The notes under the pieces are model-generated. The model saw nothing but the letters and a program-made list of their open reading frames with translations. It made no database searches and was not told where the DNA came from. Below, piece by piece: positions 18,488 through 25,444 of a DNA stretch of 35,963 nt. The stretch comes from a virus. A program made the position numbers and the translations under genes. Position 1 is the stretch's first letter; the number at the start of each line of letters is the position of its first letter. The stretch spans positions 1 through 35,963 of IMG/VR virus record IMGVR_UViG_3300024346_000239; one strand, given 5' to 3'.

Positions 18488-18750
18488 TGGAAGATTCAAT
18501 TATATACCCACGATTCTACAAATGCAAAACACTTGCAAAATTTAAAGAATTAGACACAAAATGCTGTGTTCTTTTAGGCTTACCAAATGATGAAGATACA
18601 ATTGATTACGCAAATCCAATAGTTGACGTTGATGGTAAAAACTGGCTAATTGTAAATCAAGACACGAGTAGCTTGTTTAGTAAAAAAGAAATAGCTGAAA
18701 TGATTCAATACGATGAAATAGTTTTACCAAATAATAATATAATTAATTAA
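18487..18750 (+). CDS. Small protein coupled to the fibre gene
   Basis: An 87-residue acidic protein whose ATG overlaps the fibre stop (TAATG). It contains CCVLLGLPNDEDTIDYANPIVD and a C-terminal helix; no signal peptide. It might be a fibre chaperone or a cap, as small cytoplasmic helpers are often encoded after fibres, but the family is not recognised. Similar short proteins recur next to fibre genes in Bacteroidota phages, in my recollection. Confidence 0.6.
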   Translation: MEDSIIYPRFYKCKTLAKFKELDTKCCVLLGLPNDEDTIDYANPIVDVDGKNWLIVNQDTSSLFSKKEIAEMIQYDEIVLPNNNIIN

Positions 18751-18752
18751 TA

Positions 18753-19679
18753 ATGAGCAATTTATATAATCAAAATATCGGAATCAACTATAAAGGGATT
18801 CTAAACTTAGACACAACAATCAACACACCTTTAGACGCTACTCTTAGGGCGGTTACTGATGGAATGGGTACTTCAAGTCCTTTGCAATTAAGCACAGACC
18901 AAGTAGGTATAAGTAGAACAGTTGCTTTAAGTGCAGGTGCTACTAATCCACGTTTATTTAATGAGGTTTATACTATCAATAATAGCGGAGCGCAAACAGG
19001 TGCTTTAACAGGATTTTTCTTAAATGCAACTGAAACGGCATTAAATGGAATTACGCATAATTTAATGGATTTGCAAGTTGGTGGGGTTAGTAAAGTTAAG
19101 GTTAATAATATTGGTTCTCAAACCTTAGCTTATTCATTGACAGTTGGTAGTAGTTCTGCTCATTATATACAATTAGGTGTTGGACTTGTATTGAGAAGTG
19201 CTACTGATGGACAAGCTACTTTTTTAAACGGAGCAGAAACAGGATTTACTCGTATAAATTTAGGCGGCACAACGTCAAGTTTTCCCGCAATTAAACGCAA
19301 CGGGGCAGTGATTGATTTTCGTTTGGCTGATGATAGCGGGTATGCCAATGTAACTGGTCAAGAATTGGGGGCTAATGTTGGATTTTTTGCGCCAAATTCT
19401 ACCGAATTAAGAGGAACATATTTAAGAGCAAGGAGTTCGACTTTTATTGGATTTGCAGATTCAACACAAGGCATTGTTTTAGATAGTAGCGCAACTACTC
19501 CAAGTGCGTCAGCAATACTTCAAACCAATAGCACAACAAAAGGATTTTTGCCACCACGAATGACAACTACCCAAAAGAACGCCATCGCAACACCAGCAGC
19601 AGGATTAGTTGTGTTTGATACAACATTAGCAAAACTTTGTGTTTATACAACAGCGTGGGAAACAGTAACAAGTGTATAA
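18753..19679 (+). CDS. Second tail fibre / tail spike-like protein
   Basis: A 308-residue fibre. Residues 1-60 (MSNLYNQNIGINYKGILNLD) look like a trimeric attachment region; the middle is Gly/Thr/Ser-rich beta repeats. The C-terminus has the common Bacteroidota fibre ending: LQTNSTTKGFLPPRMTTTQ at about 256-274, then GLVVFDTTLAKLCVYTTAWETVTS. This KGFLPPRMT block precedes tip domains or ends fibres in many Bacteroidota phage and surface proteins. No intramolecular chaperone domain is visible. It starts 2 nt after the previous stop, so it belongs to the same operon. Confidence 0.7.
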   Translation: MSNLYNQNIGINYKGILNLDTTINTPLDATLRAVTDGMGTSSPLQLSTDQVGISRTVALSAGATNPRLFNEVYTINNSGAQTGALTGFFLNATETALNGITHNLMDLQVGGVSKVKVNNIGSQTLAYSLTVGSSSAHYIQLGVGLVLRSATDGQATFLNGAETGFTRINLGGTTSSFPAIKRNGAVIDFRLADDSGYANVTGQELGANVGFFAPNSTELRGTYLRARSSTFIGFADSTQGIVLDSSATTPSASAILQTNSTTKGFLPPRMTTTQKNAIATPAAGLVVFDTTLAKLCVYTTAWETVTSV

Positions 19680-19695
19680 TTAAATAAAAAATAAA

Positions 19696-19995
19696 ATGAT
19701 AAAATTAAATCAAGCAAGTTTCATTTATACAAGCAATGAAACACAAACAAGTAGTAAGGTAGAATTATTAACGGTTAATTATACTAATTATTTAGGCACA
19801 AAAGAAGTTGATGGTGTAATTGTAAATCAAGGGTACATTCAATCATTTGTTTACACTGAAACAATGAATTCTATAATGAATGATGTACAAGAGGATTTGG
19901 TATTCACAAGTAATATTTTAAATGAATTGACAAATCAATACATTACTAAATTACAGTTATTAAACCCTACAATTACATTTACTAATACTTTATAA
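19696..19995 (+). CDS. Small tail-module protein of unknown function
   Basis: A 99-residue protein behind an A-rich leader (aaataaaatg). It consists of short strands (KVELLTVNYTNYLG, GYIQSFVYTETMNS) followed by a helical end. No membrane segment or catalytic motif. It sits between the second fibre and a 49-residue gene in the fibre operon; a fibre accessory protein or assembly factor is possible. The family is not recognised. Confidence 0.6.
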   Translation: MIKLNQASFIYTSNETQTSSKVELLTVNYTNYLGTKEVDGVIVNQGYIQSFVYTETMNSIMNDVQEDLVFTSNILNELTNQYITKLQLLNPTITFTNTL

Positions 19996-19997
19996 TT

Positions 19998-20147
19998 ATG
20001 ATTACATTAAGCGAAGAAAAGTTAAAAGAATTAGATGCATTCTTTCAAGAAATGCCTACTAAATTTGGTTTACCATTATTGCAATTCTTTAGCAAATTAG
20101 CTGAAGAGCAAAAGCCAAAAGTAGAAGAAGCAGAAGTAGTAAATTAA
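19998..20147 (+). CDS. 49-residue helical protein
   Basis: The ATG follows the previous stop (taattATG) and the frame runs to TAA at 20145-20147. The product opens MITLSEEKLKELDAFFQEM and is one amphipathic helical hairpin with an acidic tail (EEQKPKVEEAEVVN). It is the last gene of the fibre operon, immediately before a terminator. Very similar small acidic helical proteins end fibre operons in some Bacteroidota phages in my recollection; function unknown. Confidence 0.6.
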   Translation: MITLSEEKLKELDAFFQEMPTKFGLPLLQFFSKLAEEQKPKVEEAEVVN

Positions 20148-20156
20148 CTAATAGAA

Positions 20157-20180
20157 AAGGGGTTAATAGCCCCTTACTAT
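20157..20180 (+). terminator. Terminator between fibre operon and holin
   Basis: AAGGGG (20157-20162) pairs with CCCCTT (20170-20175) over a 7-nt loop, then ACTATTTTT. It separates the fibre operon from the lysis genes. Confidence 0.65.
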
Positions 20181-20194
20181 TTTTAACTCAACCA

Positions 20195-20563
20195 ATGAAA
20201 GAAATATTTCAAAAATACTCGTTACCAATAGCTGCATATCTTACCAGCTACTTTAGTCCTGCTTTCCCTATGATGGTAGCTATTATCTTTTTCTTAATTG
20301 CAGATTTTATTACAGGAATAATGGCAGCTCAAAAAAGAGGAGAAGAAATATTAAGCAAGAAAATGCGCCCAACTATTACAAAAGGAATAGGATATATGGT
20401 TGCTATCTTAGTGGCTCATGTCTTTCAAAAGAATTTTTTAGTTGACATAGAGGTACTAAAGATAATAAGTGGATTAATAGCTTTTATTGAGGTTAAGAGT
20501 TTAGATGAGAATTTTAGAATTATTACAGGTAAGAGTTTATTTAAACAATTTTTAAAGAAGTAG
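20195..20563 (+). CDS. Holin (toxin secretion / phage lysis holin type)
   Basis: A 122-residue inner-membrane protein. Two clear hydrophobic segments lie at about 11-45 (passing through PMMVAIIFFLIADFITGIMAA) and 66-80, with a third weaker one at about 87-100. The motifs DFITGIMAAQKRGE and, near the end, EVKSLDENFRIITG are typical of the Holin_4 family, which forms lesions that time host lysis. The N-terminus is cytoplasmic and short. It opens the lysis cassette right after a terminator, so either read-through or an unseen promoter serves it. Confidence 0.8.
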   Translation: MKEIFQKYSLPIAAYLTSYFSPAFPMMVAIIFFLIADFITGIMAAQKRGEEILSKKMRPTITKGIGYMVAILVAHVFQKNFLVDIEVLKIISGLIAFIEVKSLDENFRIITGKSLFKQFLKK

Positions 20564-20568
20564 AAATA

Positions 20569-20676
20569 GTGAAAGAGATTCCTGCAACAAATAAGGAAGT
20601 AGTCAAGGTAGTACTAATCCTTACAGCGTTGTGGTCTATATTTTTTTACATAATACATTTATATGAAAGTAAATAA
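20569..20676 (+). CDS. 35-residue single-span membrane peptide
   Basis: GTG start at 20569, five nt after the holin stop; the frame ends at TAA 20674-20676. The product, starting MKEIPATNKEVVKVV, has a short polar N-terminus, one hydrophobic span (VVLILTALWSIFFYIIHLY) and a basic end, and could be an antiholin or a lysis accessory. It is short, uses GTG and has no recognised family. Position beside a holin makes it more believable than a random frame. Confidence 0.45.
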   Translation: MKEIPATNKEVVKVVLILTALWSIFFYIIHLYESK

Positions 20677-20691
20677 AATAAATAAAAAATA

Positions 20692-20724
20692 TTGTAAGTA
20701 ATTAGTACAATTTGCTTATATTTG
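20692..20724 (+). promoter_or_regulatory. Private promoter of the AP2/HNH endonuclease gene
   Basis: TTG (20692-20694), a 22-nt spacer and TATATTTG (20717-20724); the ATG at 20729 follows after 4 nt. The promoter arrives with the invading gene and gives a leaderless mRNA. Confidence 0.55.
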
Positions 20725-20728
20725 TATT

Positions 20729-21334
20729 ATGAAAGTTATAGATTTAAAAGGCAAAAAATTTGGGAAATTAACAGTAATAGAGCAATTATTACCAAAAGAA
20801 AAAGGATACGCAAAATGGATATGTAAATGCGATTGTGGTGGAGAGAAGACAGTACAAAGTGGTCATTTAAAAAAGGGGGATGTCAAGTCTTGCGGATGTG
20901 CAAATGTAACACATGGGCATACAAGAGGAAGAATATATACAGCAGAATATAATACATGGATAAGTATGAAGGACAGATGTTGTAACCCTAAAAATAAAAG
21001 ATATGACAGATACGGAGGGAGAGGTATTACTGTCAGTAATGAGTGGCTGAATAACTTTGATGTTTTTTATAAAGACATGGGGGATAAACCGACACCAAAG
21101 CACAGTATAGATAGAATTAATAACGATAAGGGGTATTGCAAGGAAAACTGCAAATGGGCAACCGATAAAGAGCAAGCTAGAAACCAAAGTTCCAACGTAA
21201 TGGTACTTAATTTAAATACTGGAATATTTTTTTCGTCTATAAATGAAACGGTTGAAGCACATAATTTAAATAAAAATGTTTTTAACGGAAAACTAGCTAG
21301 AGGGAAAATAAAAGATTTTATAAAAATAATATAA
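20729..21334 (+). CDS. AP2-domain / HNH-like homing endonuclease
   Basis: A 201-residue protein of the common phage AP2-HNH mobile gene type. Residues 7-60 form the typical entry (GKKFGKLTVIEQ, then a Cys-rich knuckle CKCDCG at 32-37 and SCGC at 54-57). Residues 75-150 carry the signature TWISMKDRCCNP, YGGRGI (95-100), SIDRINN (126-132) and NCKWAT (140-145). The tail (residues 158-200) resembles a NUMOD1-like DNA-binding module (GIFFSSINETVEAHNL). Such enzymes cut DNA at specific sites and spread their own gene. It splits the lysis cassette, with a promoter of its own, and the next gene starts 1 nt after its stop. Confidence 0.8.
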   Translation: MKVIDLKGKKFGKLTVIEQLLPKEKGYAKWICKCDCGGEKTVQSGHLKKGDVKSCGCANVTHGHTRGRIYTAEYNTWISMKDRCCNPKNKRYDRYGGRGITVSNEWLNNFDVFYKDMGDKPTPKHSIDRINNDKGYCKENCKWATDKEQARNQSSNVMVLNLNTGIFFSSINETVEAHNLNKNVFNGKLARGKIKDFIKII

Positions 21335-21335
21335 T

Positions 21336-21728
21336 ATGGAACTAAAATTAATTAGAGAAACAAAAACAAACGATTCTACGATAGGGAAATTATATATTAA
21401 TGAAATATATCATTGCTATACATTAGAGGACAAAGAACGTGAAGTAAAGGTACAAAATGTAACAGCTATTCCAAAAGGAAAGTATGAAGTAATTGTAAAT
21501 TTTAGCAATAGATTTCAACAGCAAATGCCATTACTTTTAAACGTACCAAACTTTGAAGGTGTAAGAATTCATTGGGGTAATTATTCAAAAGATACTGAAG
21601 GTTGTATTTTGCTTGGAACAACAAAAGCAGTAAATATGATTGGTAATAGTAGGACTGCTTATGCTAAATTTATGTCAATTATAAATAAAGTTGGTAAAAA
21701 AGAAAAAATATACATTACTATTGAATAA
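21336..21728 (+). CDS. DUF5675-type protein, candidate peptidoglycan-acting lysis enzyme
   Basis: A 130-residue protein that fits the DUF5675 family of Bacteroidota phages. It opens MELKLIRETKTNDSTIGKLY and has CYTLEDKEREVK and AIPKGKYEV, both typical for the family. VRIHWGNYSKDTEGCILLG (77-95) contains H79, G81, G89 and C90 in the spacing of the H-x-G ... G-C core of L,D-transpeptidase/YkuD-like enzymes. It lies between holin and spanin candidates where an endolysin would be expected; no lysozyme or amidase is encoded in the cassette. Lytic activity is inferred. No signal peptide is present, so export would depend on the holin. Confidence 0.7.
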   Translation: MELKLIRETKTNDSTIGKLYINEIYHCYTLEDKEREVKVQNVTAIPKGKYEVIVNFSNRFQQQMPLLLNVPNFEGVRIHWGNYSKDTEGCILLGTTKAVNMIGNSRTAYAKFMSIINKVGKKEKIYITIE

Positions 21729-21764
21729 CAAACTTTATTTTAAACCTTGTTAATAAATAAATAT

Positions 21765-22034
21765 ATGGCATCAGAAATTTGGCAGAAGAAAGAAGGGCAG
21801 AATAAAAATGGAGGTTTGAATAAAGCTGGAGTAGCATCTTACAGAAAATCTCATCCTAATAGTAATTTAAAGACAGCCGTTACTACACCGCCATCTAGAT
21901 TAAAAGCAGGGAGCGAAGCTGCTAATAGAAGAAAATCATTTTGTGCTCGTATGAAGGGGGTAGAAGGTGCTATGAAGAAGCCAAATGGAGAGCCAACAAG
22001 AAAAGCATTGGCACTTCGTAAATGGAACTGCTAA
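21765..22034 (+). CDS. DUF6321-like small basic protein
   Basis: An 89-residue basic protein. The ATG at 21765 is preferred over an upstream in-frame TTG at 21747. The C-terminal half holds RKSFCARMKGVEGAMKKPNG and TRKALALRKWNC, a pattern found in many unrelated phages (DUF6321-like, function unknown). The N-terminal half holds KKEGQNKNGGLNKAGVASYR and a HPNSNLK segment. The many Arg and Lys residues and one or two Cys suggest nucleic acid or virion association. It lies within the lysis cassette after the DUF5675 gene. Confidence 0.65.
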   Translation: MASEIWQKKEGQNKNGGLNKAGVASYRKSHPNSNLKTAVTTPPSRLKAGSEAANRRKSFCARMKGVEGAMKKPNGEPTRKALALRKWNC

Positions 22035-22055
22035 CAAAATAATAACAAAAAAATT

Positions 22056-22355
22056 ATGATAGTATTCGCAATCTTATTATTACTACAGACCTGCTTAAAT
22101 GCAATGTCGGACTCAATAGTGCATCATGATGCTTACAAGAACTACGGATACTTCTTTTCAAAGAAGGCAGCAGAAGCACCTAAGTTTGATTGGTTTCATA
22201 GATACTTTCCGATGTTCCATGATTTTTGGCACTTATCAAAAGTAGGTCAAACCTTATGTACCGTAGGAGTGATTTATATTGCTACAGGTTCATTTATATT
22301 TGTTGCTGCCATACTTGTGGCAAGAGGCTTACTATTTAATATCGTATACAAATAA
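22056..22355 (+). CDS. Small membrane protein with His-rich loop
   Basis: A 99-residue protein with an N-terminal hydrophobic segment (residues 1-15, MIVFAILLLLQTCLNAM) and a C-terminal one (about 68-90, VGVIYIATGSFIFVAAILVA). The loop between carries HHDAY, a KFDWFHRYFPMFHDFWHL stretch and many aromatics, which suggests metal binding or interface embedding. Its stop overlaps the next start, so it is coupled with the spanin-like gene. It could be a lysis accessory; the family is familiar from Bacteroidota phage lysis regions but has no known function to me. Confidence 0.6.
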   Translation: MIVFAILLLLQTCLNAMSDSIVHHDAYKNYGYFFSKKAAEAPKFDWFHRYFPMFHDFWHLSKVGQTLCTVGVIYIATGSFIFVAAILVARGLLFNIVYK

Positions 22356-22855
22356 TGAAAAGAATAACAAAACTAATTCTATTACTGTTAGTAATATCAT
22401 CGTGCTCAAGTGATTTTTATTTGCGCATGGCATTGAAGAAAAATCCTAAGTTAGGAGATTCAACTACTGTTCTAGTTCCTTACTATAAGGACACTACGAT
22501 AACATTTACTATTGTGGGGGATACTTCTGACCAAGCAAAGAAGTTTAAGGAATGGTACAAACAGGCATCGGATTCGATGACTATAGCTTTTAATGATAGC
22601 TTTGTACAGGTGAGCCAAGTAATTGACTCTCTTGGTAATTTAAAGACTAAGGTTATAAGAAAACCTTTCTTACATACTATTCAAGTAATTATACACGACA
22701 CAGTAAAAGTGCAAGTGCCACCGAGAATTGTATTACAAGAAAAACAAACCATGTGGCAAAAGATTAAGTCTTATACTATCGATTGGCTTGCTTTTCTTGG
22801 TATTATTTTTATTGTTATTTTACTATTTAGAAAATTAGTTAGTATGCTTAGCTAG
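22355..22855 (+). CDS. Lipoprotein with C-terminal anchor, candidate unimolecular spanin
   Basis: A 166-residue protein. Residues 1-17 form a lipoprotein signal: KR, a hydrophobic run ILLLLV, then ISSC with C17 as the lipidated cysteine. Residues about 144-160 (LAFLGIIFIVILLF) form a transmembrane helix near the C-terminus, followed by RK. The periplasmic part between them (about 125 residues) is beta-rich with short coils. An N-terminal outer-membrane lipid anchor plus a C-terminal inner-membrane anchor is the architecture of one-protein spanins such as T1 gp11, which fuse the two membranes in the last lysis step. Placement at the end of the lysis cassette agrees. It converges with the minus-strand genes by an 8-bp overlap. 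Confidence 0.65.
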   Translation: MKRITKLILLLLVISSCSSDFYLRMALKKNPKLGDSTTVLVPYYKDTTITFTIVGDTSDQAKKFKEWYKQASDSMTIAFNDSFVQVSQVIDSLGNLKTKVIRKPFLHTIQVIIHDTVKVQVPPRIVLQEKQTMWQKIKSYTIDWLAFLGIIFIVILLFRKLVSMLS

Positions 22856-23123
22856 TCCTATTAGCAGCATTAGTCCTATCCACCAAGAACTTCCACATAG
22901 CCTGTAGCTTTGCTAATTTGTCTGCGAATGGGAGCTCTTTAGCTTCTGTCCTAACATTACTGTCATCATACCTTTTAAAGGAGCTACAATGCTCTTGTAG
23001 GTGGTAAAAAGATATAGAGGTGTTCTCTTGATGATTCTTCATGAACCTCGCACATTCGTGTCTATCCTTGCACAATCTTCTTGTGTCGTGGTCTTCTGCG
23101 TTACATGGTTTAAGTTTTCCCAT
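22848..23123 (-). CDS. Small Cys/His protein, candidate zinc knuckle
   Basis: A 91-residue protein. The first half has four Cys residues (7, 18, 24 and 46) and several His residues (KPCNAEDHD, LCKDRHECARF, LQEHCSSF), the pattern of small zinc-binding phage proteins. The second half is a helical, charged tail. It is the last gene of the long minus-strand block, ending inside the 3' end of the spanin-like gene. Function unknown. Confidence 0.6.
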   Translation of the reverse strand: MGKLKPCNAEDHDTRRLCKDRHECARFMKNHQENTSISFYHLQEHCSSFKRYDDSNVRTEAKELPFADKLAKLQAMWKFLVDRTNAANRTS

Positions 23124-23134
23124 AATATTATTTT

Positions 23135-23404
23135 TTATTGTTGCTTTTTTGGTTTTAATATATTTACTGGTTCTTGTCCTTTTTCTATTAGCTTTATATC
23201 AACAGACTTGGCAGCCTCTTTTTCAGTAAGGAAGAACACAGCCCAATTATACTTGCTTATTTGAGCCTTATAATAAACTTGTCCCTTATAATCAAATAAA
23301 GAGACGTGTGCGTACTCTTCTGACTTACGAATATACTTCTTGTCTTTTTTTGTTCTTACAATTAAGACTACGTCCTCTCTCTTCTCTAATTTTTTAATTC
23401 CCAT
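23135..23404 (-). CDS. AP2-like DNA-binding domain protein
   Basis: An 89-residue protein. Residues about 32-80 read as an AP2-type three-strand plus helix fold: HVSLFDYKGQVYYKAQI, a turn, WAVFFLTEKEAAKSVDI, then GQEPVNIL. The EAA helix and the closing N-I/F-L pattern are characteristic. The N-terminus is basic. Free-standing AP2 domains in phages bind DNA. It belongs to the minus-strand block, 11 nt before the zinc-knuckle gene. Fold assignment is by eye. Confidence 0.5.
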   Translation of the reverse strand: MGIKKLEKREDVVLIVRTKKDKKYIRKSEEYAHVSLFDYKGQVYYKAQISKYNWAVFFLTEKEAAKSVDIKLIEKGQEPVNILKPKKQQ

Positions 23405-23408
23405 ATTT

Positions 23409-23606
23409 TTACTCCTCCTCCATTTCTACTTCATCTATTGAATGTGATAGCACTAAGAACTTTTCTCCTGTTTCAAGGTTCATTAGTACTATATCATATA
23501 TTGGTCTTAGCTCCTTCATTGTTGCACCTACTTTTGTGGCATCTATCAGAACCTTCATATCAGGATGTTCGTCCTTTAGTACTTGTATTAGTTGTGTAAC
23601 ATCCAT
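23409..23606 (-). CDS. Small acidic protein of unknown function
   Basis: A 65-residue protein starting MDVTQLIQVLKDEHPDM, with two strands in the middle (YDIVLMNLETGEKFLVLS) and an acidic tail (DEVEMEEE). It lies 2 nt after the YqaJ-like nuclease gene and 4 nt before the next. No family recognised. The tight spacing supports a real gene. Confidence 0.6.
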   Translation of the reverse strand: MDVTQLIQVLKDEHPDMKVLIDATKVGATMKELRPIYDIVLMNLETGEKFLVLSHSIDEVEMEEE

Positions 23607-23608
23607 TA

Positions 23609-24295
23609 TTACAGTATAGGTCTAACAAATATTGATATTAATAAATCTCTTTGCTCTACAGCCTTCTCTATCTCTTCCATCATCTTCTTCTGAACAGCAA
23701 TATCCCTCTTAATTAGCTTGTAGAATATTCTAGCTTCTAGGGGTAAATTTATTTCAATCTTGTTTCCATCATCATCATACTGAGTGCTTGTCAAGTAACG
23801 CACTAGGTAATGCTCTTCTACAGGAGAATGTCCTAGTGCCTCATTGGACTTAGATAGAGCCATCATCTGACACTGTGCTTGGTAGAAGTATTCTTTAGGC
23901 ACGTCTTGGTACTCAGAATTCTTATCATCAAACATCATCATCTTCTGCTCAAAGAACTTCTCTGTAGGGCACTTGATATCTCCACTAGCTATGATAACAT
24001 CACCATCCATAACTGCGAAGTCGGGAGTAGCTCCACTATTCTCGTTGATAGGATAGTAACGCTCCTCTAGGTATATAGCATTAATTCCTGTTGTTGCAAC
24101 AAAGTTCTCTAGAGCCTCTGACTCGTTTAGAATACCATGGTCGGTGTGTCTGCTACTGAAAGACTTAGAGTAACCCTTAACACTCTCCTCTGCTTTATTA
24201 AATATGTACTTATCCTTGGTAGCACCCTTGCCACCTATGAATAAATTGTGAATACCCGATGCGGTAAATCTTCCTAGTCTCTCGTTGCTTAGCAT
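23609..24295 (-). CDS. YqaJ-like PD-(D/E)XK recombination nuclease
   Basis: A 228-residue protein of the size of phage YqaJ/lambda-type exonucleases, which resect double-stranded ends for recombination. The N-terminus has RLGRFTASGI, then the helix HGILNESEALENF (E58/E60, motif I). GATPDFAV gives D92 (motif II), and ASGDIKCP gives D106-x-K108 (motif III, D in place of the usual E). EYFYQAQCQMMAL (136-147) is the Q-rich motif that holds the active site. The SSB-like and RusA genes are close by, which makes a recombination module. No annealing protein (RecT-like) is recognised. Confidence 0.75.
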   Translation of the reverse strand: MLSNERLGRFTASGIHNLFIGGKGATKDKYIFNKAEESVKGYSKSFSSRHTDHGILNESEALENFVATTGINAIYLEERYYPINENSGATPDFAVMDGDVIIASGDIKCPTEKFFEQKMMMFDDKNSEYQDVPKEYFYQAQCQMMALSKSNEALGHSPVEEHYLVRYLTSTQYDDDGNKIEINLPLEARIFYKLIKRDIAVQKKMMEEIEKAVEQRDLLISIFVRPIL

Positions 24296-24303
24296 ATGTA
24301 TTT

Positions 24304-24423
24304 TTATTTTTTATCTTGTTGATATTGTTCTTCTACTATCCTTTGTTTTATTAAGGCTACTTCTTCTTTGGGCAAGGAAGCTATCTCTAACTCCCTTGCT
24401 TGTCCAAATAAATCTTTACTCAT
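24304..24423 (-). CDS. 39-residue helical protein between SSB-like and nuclease genes
   Basis: ATG at 24423-24421; stop at 24306-24304. The product begins MSKDLFGQARELEIASLPK and continues as one charged helix ending in QQDKK. The ATG lies 2 nt after the SSB-like stop and the stop 8 nt before the next start, so it fills the gap exactly as a coding gene would. It may bind the SSB-like protein or the nuclease; family unknown. Confidence 0.6.
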   Translation of the reverse strand: MSKDLFGQARELEIASLPKEEVALIKQRIVEEQYQQDKK

Positions 24424-24424
24424 A

Positions 24425-25096
24425 TTAGAAAGGGAGGTCACTAGATTCCTCATCATCAGCCACTTTCGGTGCTTCTGCTTTTGCCTTTTCTACTTTTGAA
24501 GCATACTCAGGGGCAGGTGCTCCACCTAACTTAGGAACGATAGTAGTCATAACTAAATTCTCTAACCACTCCATCTGTTTTGTGTCATCCCACACCAAAG
24601 AACCTTTAACTTTAATCTGCTCCATAGGAGGTAAGCCATTAGGGTTCTCCTTAGGGAAAGCAGTCTCAACCTTGTGTCCTTTAGTCATTCCACCTTGGTA
24701 CACTACTAGGTAATCCTTGTCCTTCTTGCTAACCTCGTTAAAGATTCTAAAAACCTTTAAGATAACGTCCTTAGAGAAGTCAATGTTTGGTAACTTATTT
24801 AATAAGCCCATTGTTGTTCCACCCGAGTACGATAGGTGTAAGTAATAGAAGTCGATACCATCACGAATTGTTACTACCCATACCTTAGGTGCGTAAGGAG
24901 AAGGTTCTATGTGTATGTTAACGATTTGACCCGATAATGTGTCAAAGTGTAGTTCCGATACCTCGACACCCATCTTGTTAGTTCTTACTACTGCACCTGT
25001 TGTGCCTGCCTTAACCTTCTGAGTGATTTTACCACCTGTAATGTTAAGGTAGTTCTTGATTGAGCCATTAGGCTCTTCTGTTGTTGATAATCCCAT
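24425..25096 (-). CDS. Single-stranded DNA-binding-like protein
   Basis: A 223-residue protein. Residues 20-190 are beta-rich with alternating basic and aromatic positions. The last ten residues DDEESSDLPF (214-223) are the acidic hydrophobic tip of SSB proteins (compare DDDIPF), which binds replication and repair partners. The linker before it is Ala/Lys/Glu-rich, as in SSBs. The gene is followed by a small helical gene and the YqaJ-like nuclease and preceded by RusA. The OB fold itself was not verified, but tail, size and context agree. It would protect single-stranded DNA during phage replication and recombination. Confidence 0.65.
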   Translation of the reverse strand: MGLSTTEEPNGSIKNYLNITGGKITQKVKAGTTGAVVRTNKMGVEVSELHFDTLSGQIVNIHIEPSPYAPKVWVVTIRDGIDFYYLHLSYSGGTTMGLLNKLPNIDFSKDVILKVFRIFNEVSKKDKDYLVVYQGGMTKGHKVETAFPKENPNGLPPMEQIKVKGSLVWDDTKQMEWLENLVMTTIVPKLGGAPAPEYASKVEKAKAEAPKVADDEESSDLPF

Positions 25097-25117
25097 CTGT
25101 TTTTTTTATTTTTATTT

Positions 25118-25444
25118 TTATTTAATTGTTAATATTTCAAAGAGTATGAATTCGCCACCCTTGACAGTCTTCTCCTTCTTTACGTTTAGCTCTACGATAT
25201 CTTTATCGTTAAACTCGTACCTTTTCTGAAGGATGTCAATGAATGGCTTTAGCCCATTGTCTATATCTGCTAGAGGCGATGAGAATCCAAAGACTATGTT
25301 TAATAAGTACGGAGGCACACCAACTTTTATTTTTGGTAATAATAGTATGCACTTCTTCTCGTATAAGAGGTACTCTTTTGTCTTGAACCTTTTGCCTTGC
25401 CAACACTTATTGACACTGAGCGGTTTTATATCTAACTTTTTCAC
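25118..25444 (-). CDS. rusA: RusA-like Holliday junction resolvase
   Basis: A 108-residue protein with the RusA signature. PLSVNKCWQGKRFKT is the entry motif. ADIDNGLKPFIDIL carries D60, D62, K66 and D70, the metal-binding acidic residues and conserved lysine, and FNDKDIVELNVKK (D80) closes the active site. RusA cuts four-way junctions as a dimer and prepares branched phage DNA for packaging. The start is GTG, overlapping the previous stop by one base (TAGTG), so translation is coupled to the upstream gene. Confidence 0.88.
   Translation of the reverse strand: MKKLDIKPLSVNKCWQGKRFKTKEYLLYEKKCILLLPKIKVGVPPYLLNIVFGFSSPLADIDNGLKPFIDILQKRYEFNDKDIVELNVKKEKTVKGGEFILFEILTIK

Noticed and set aside
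24440-24470. TCATCAG (minus-strand CTGATGA) as a hammerhead core
   Set aside because: It lies in the coding sequence for the acidic SSB tail; no TTTC block or pairing stems are nearby.
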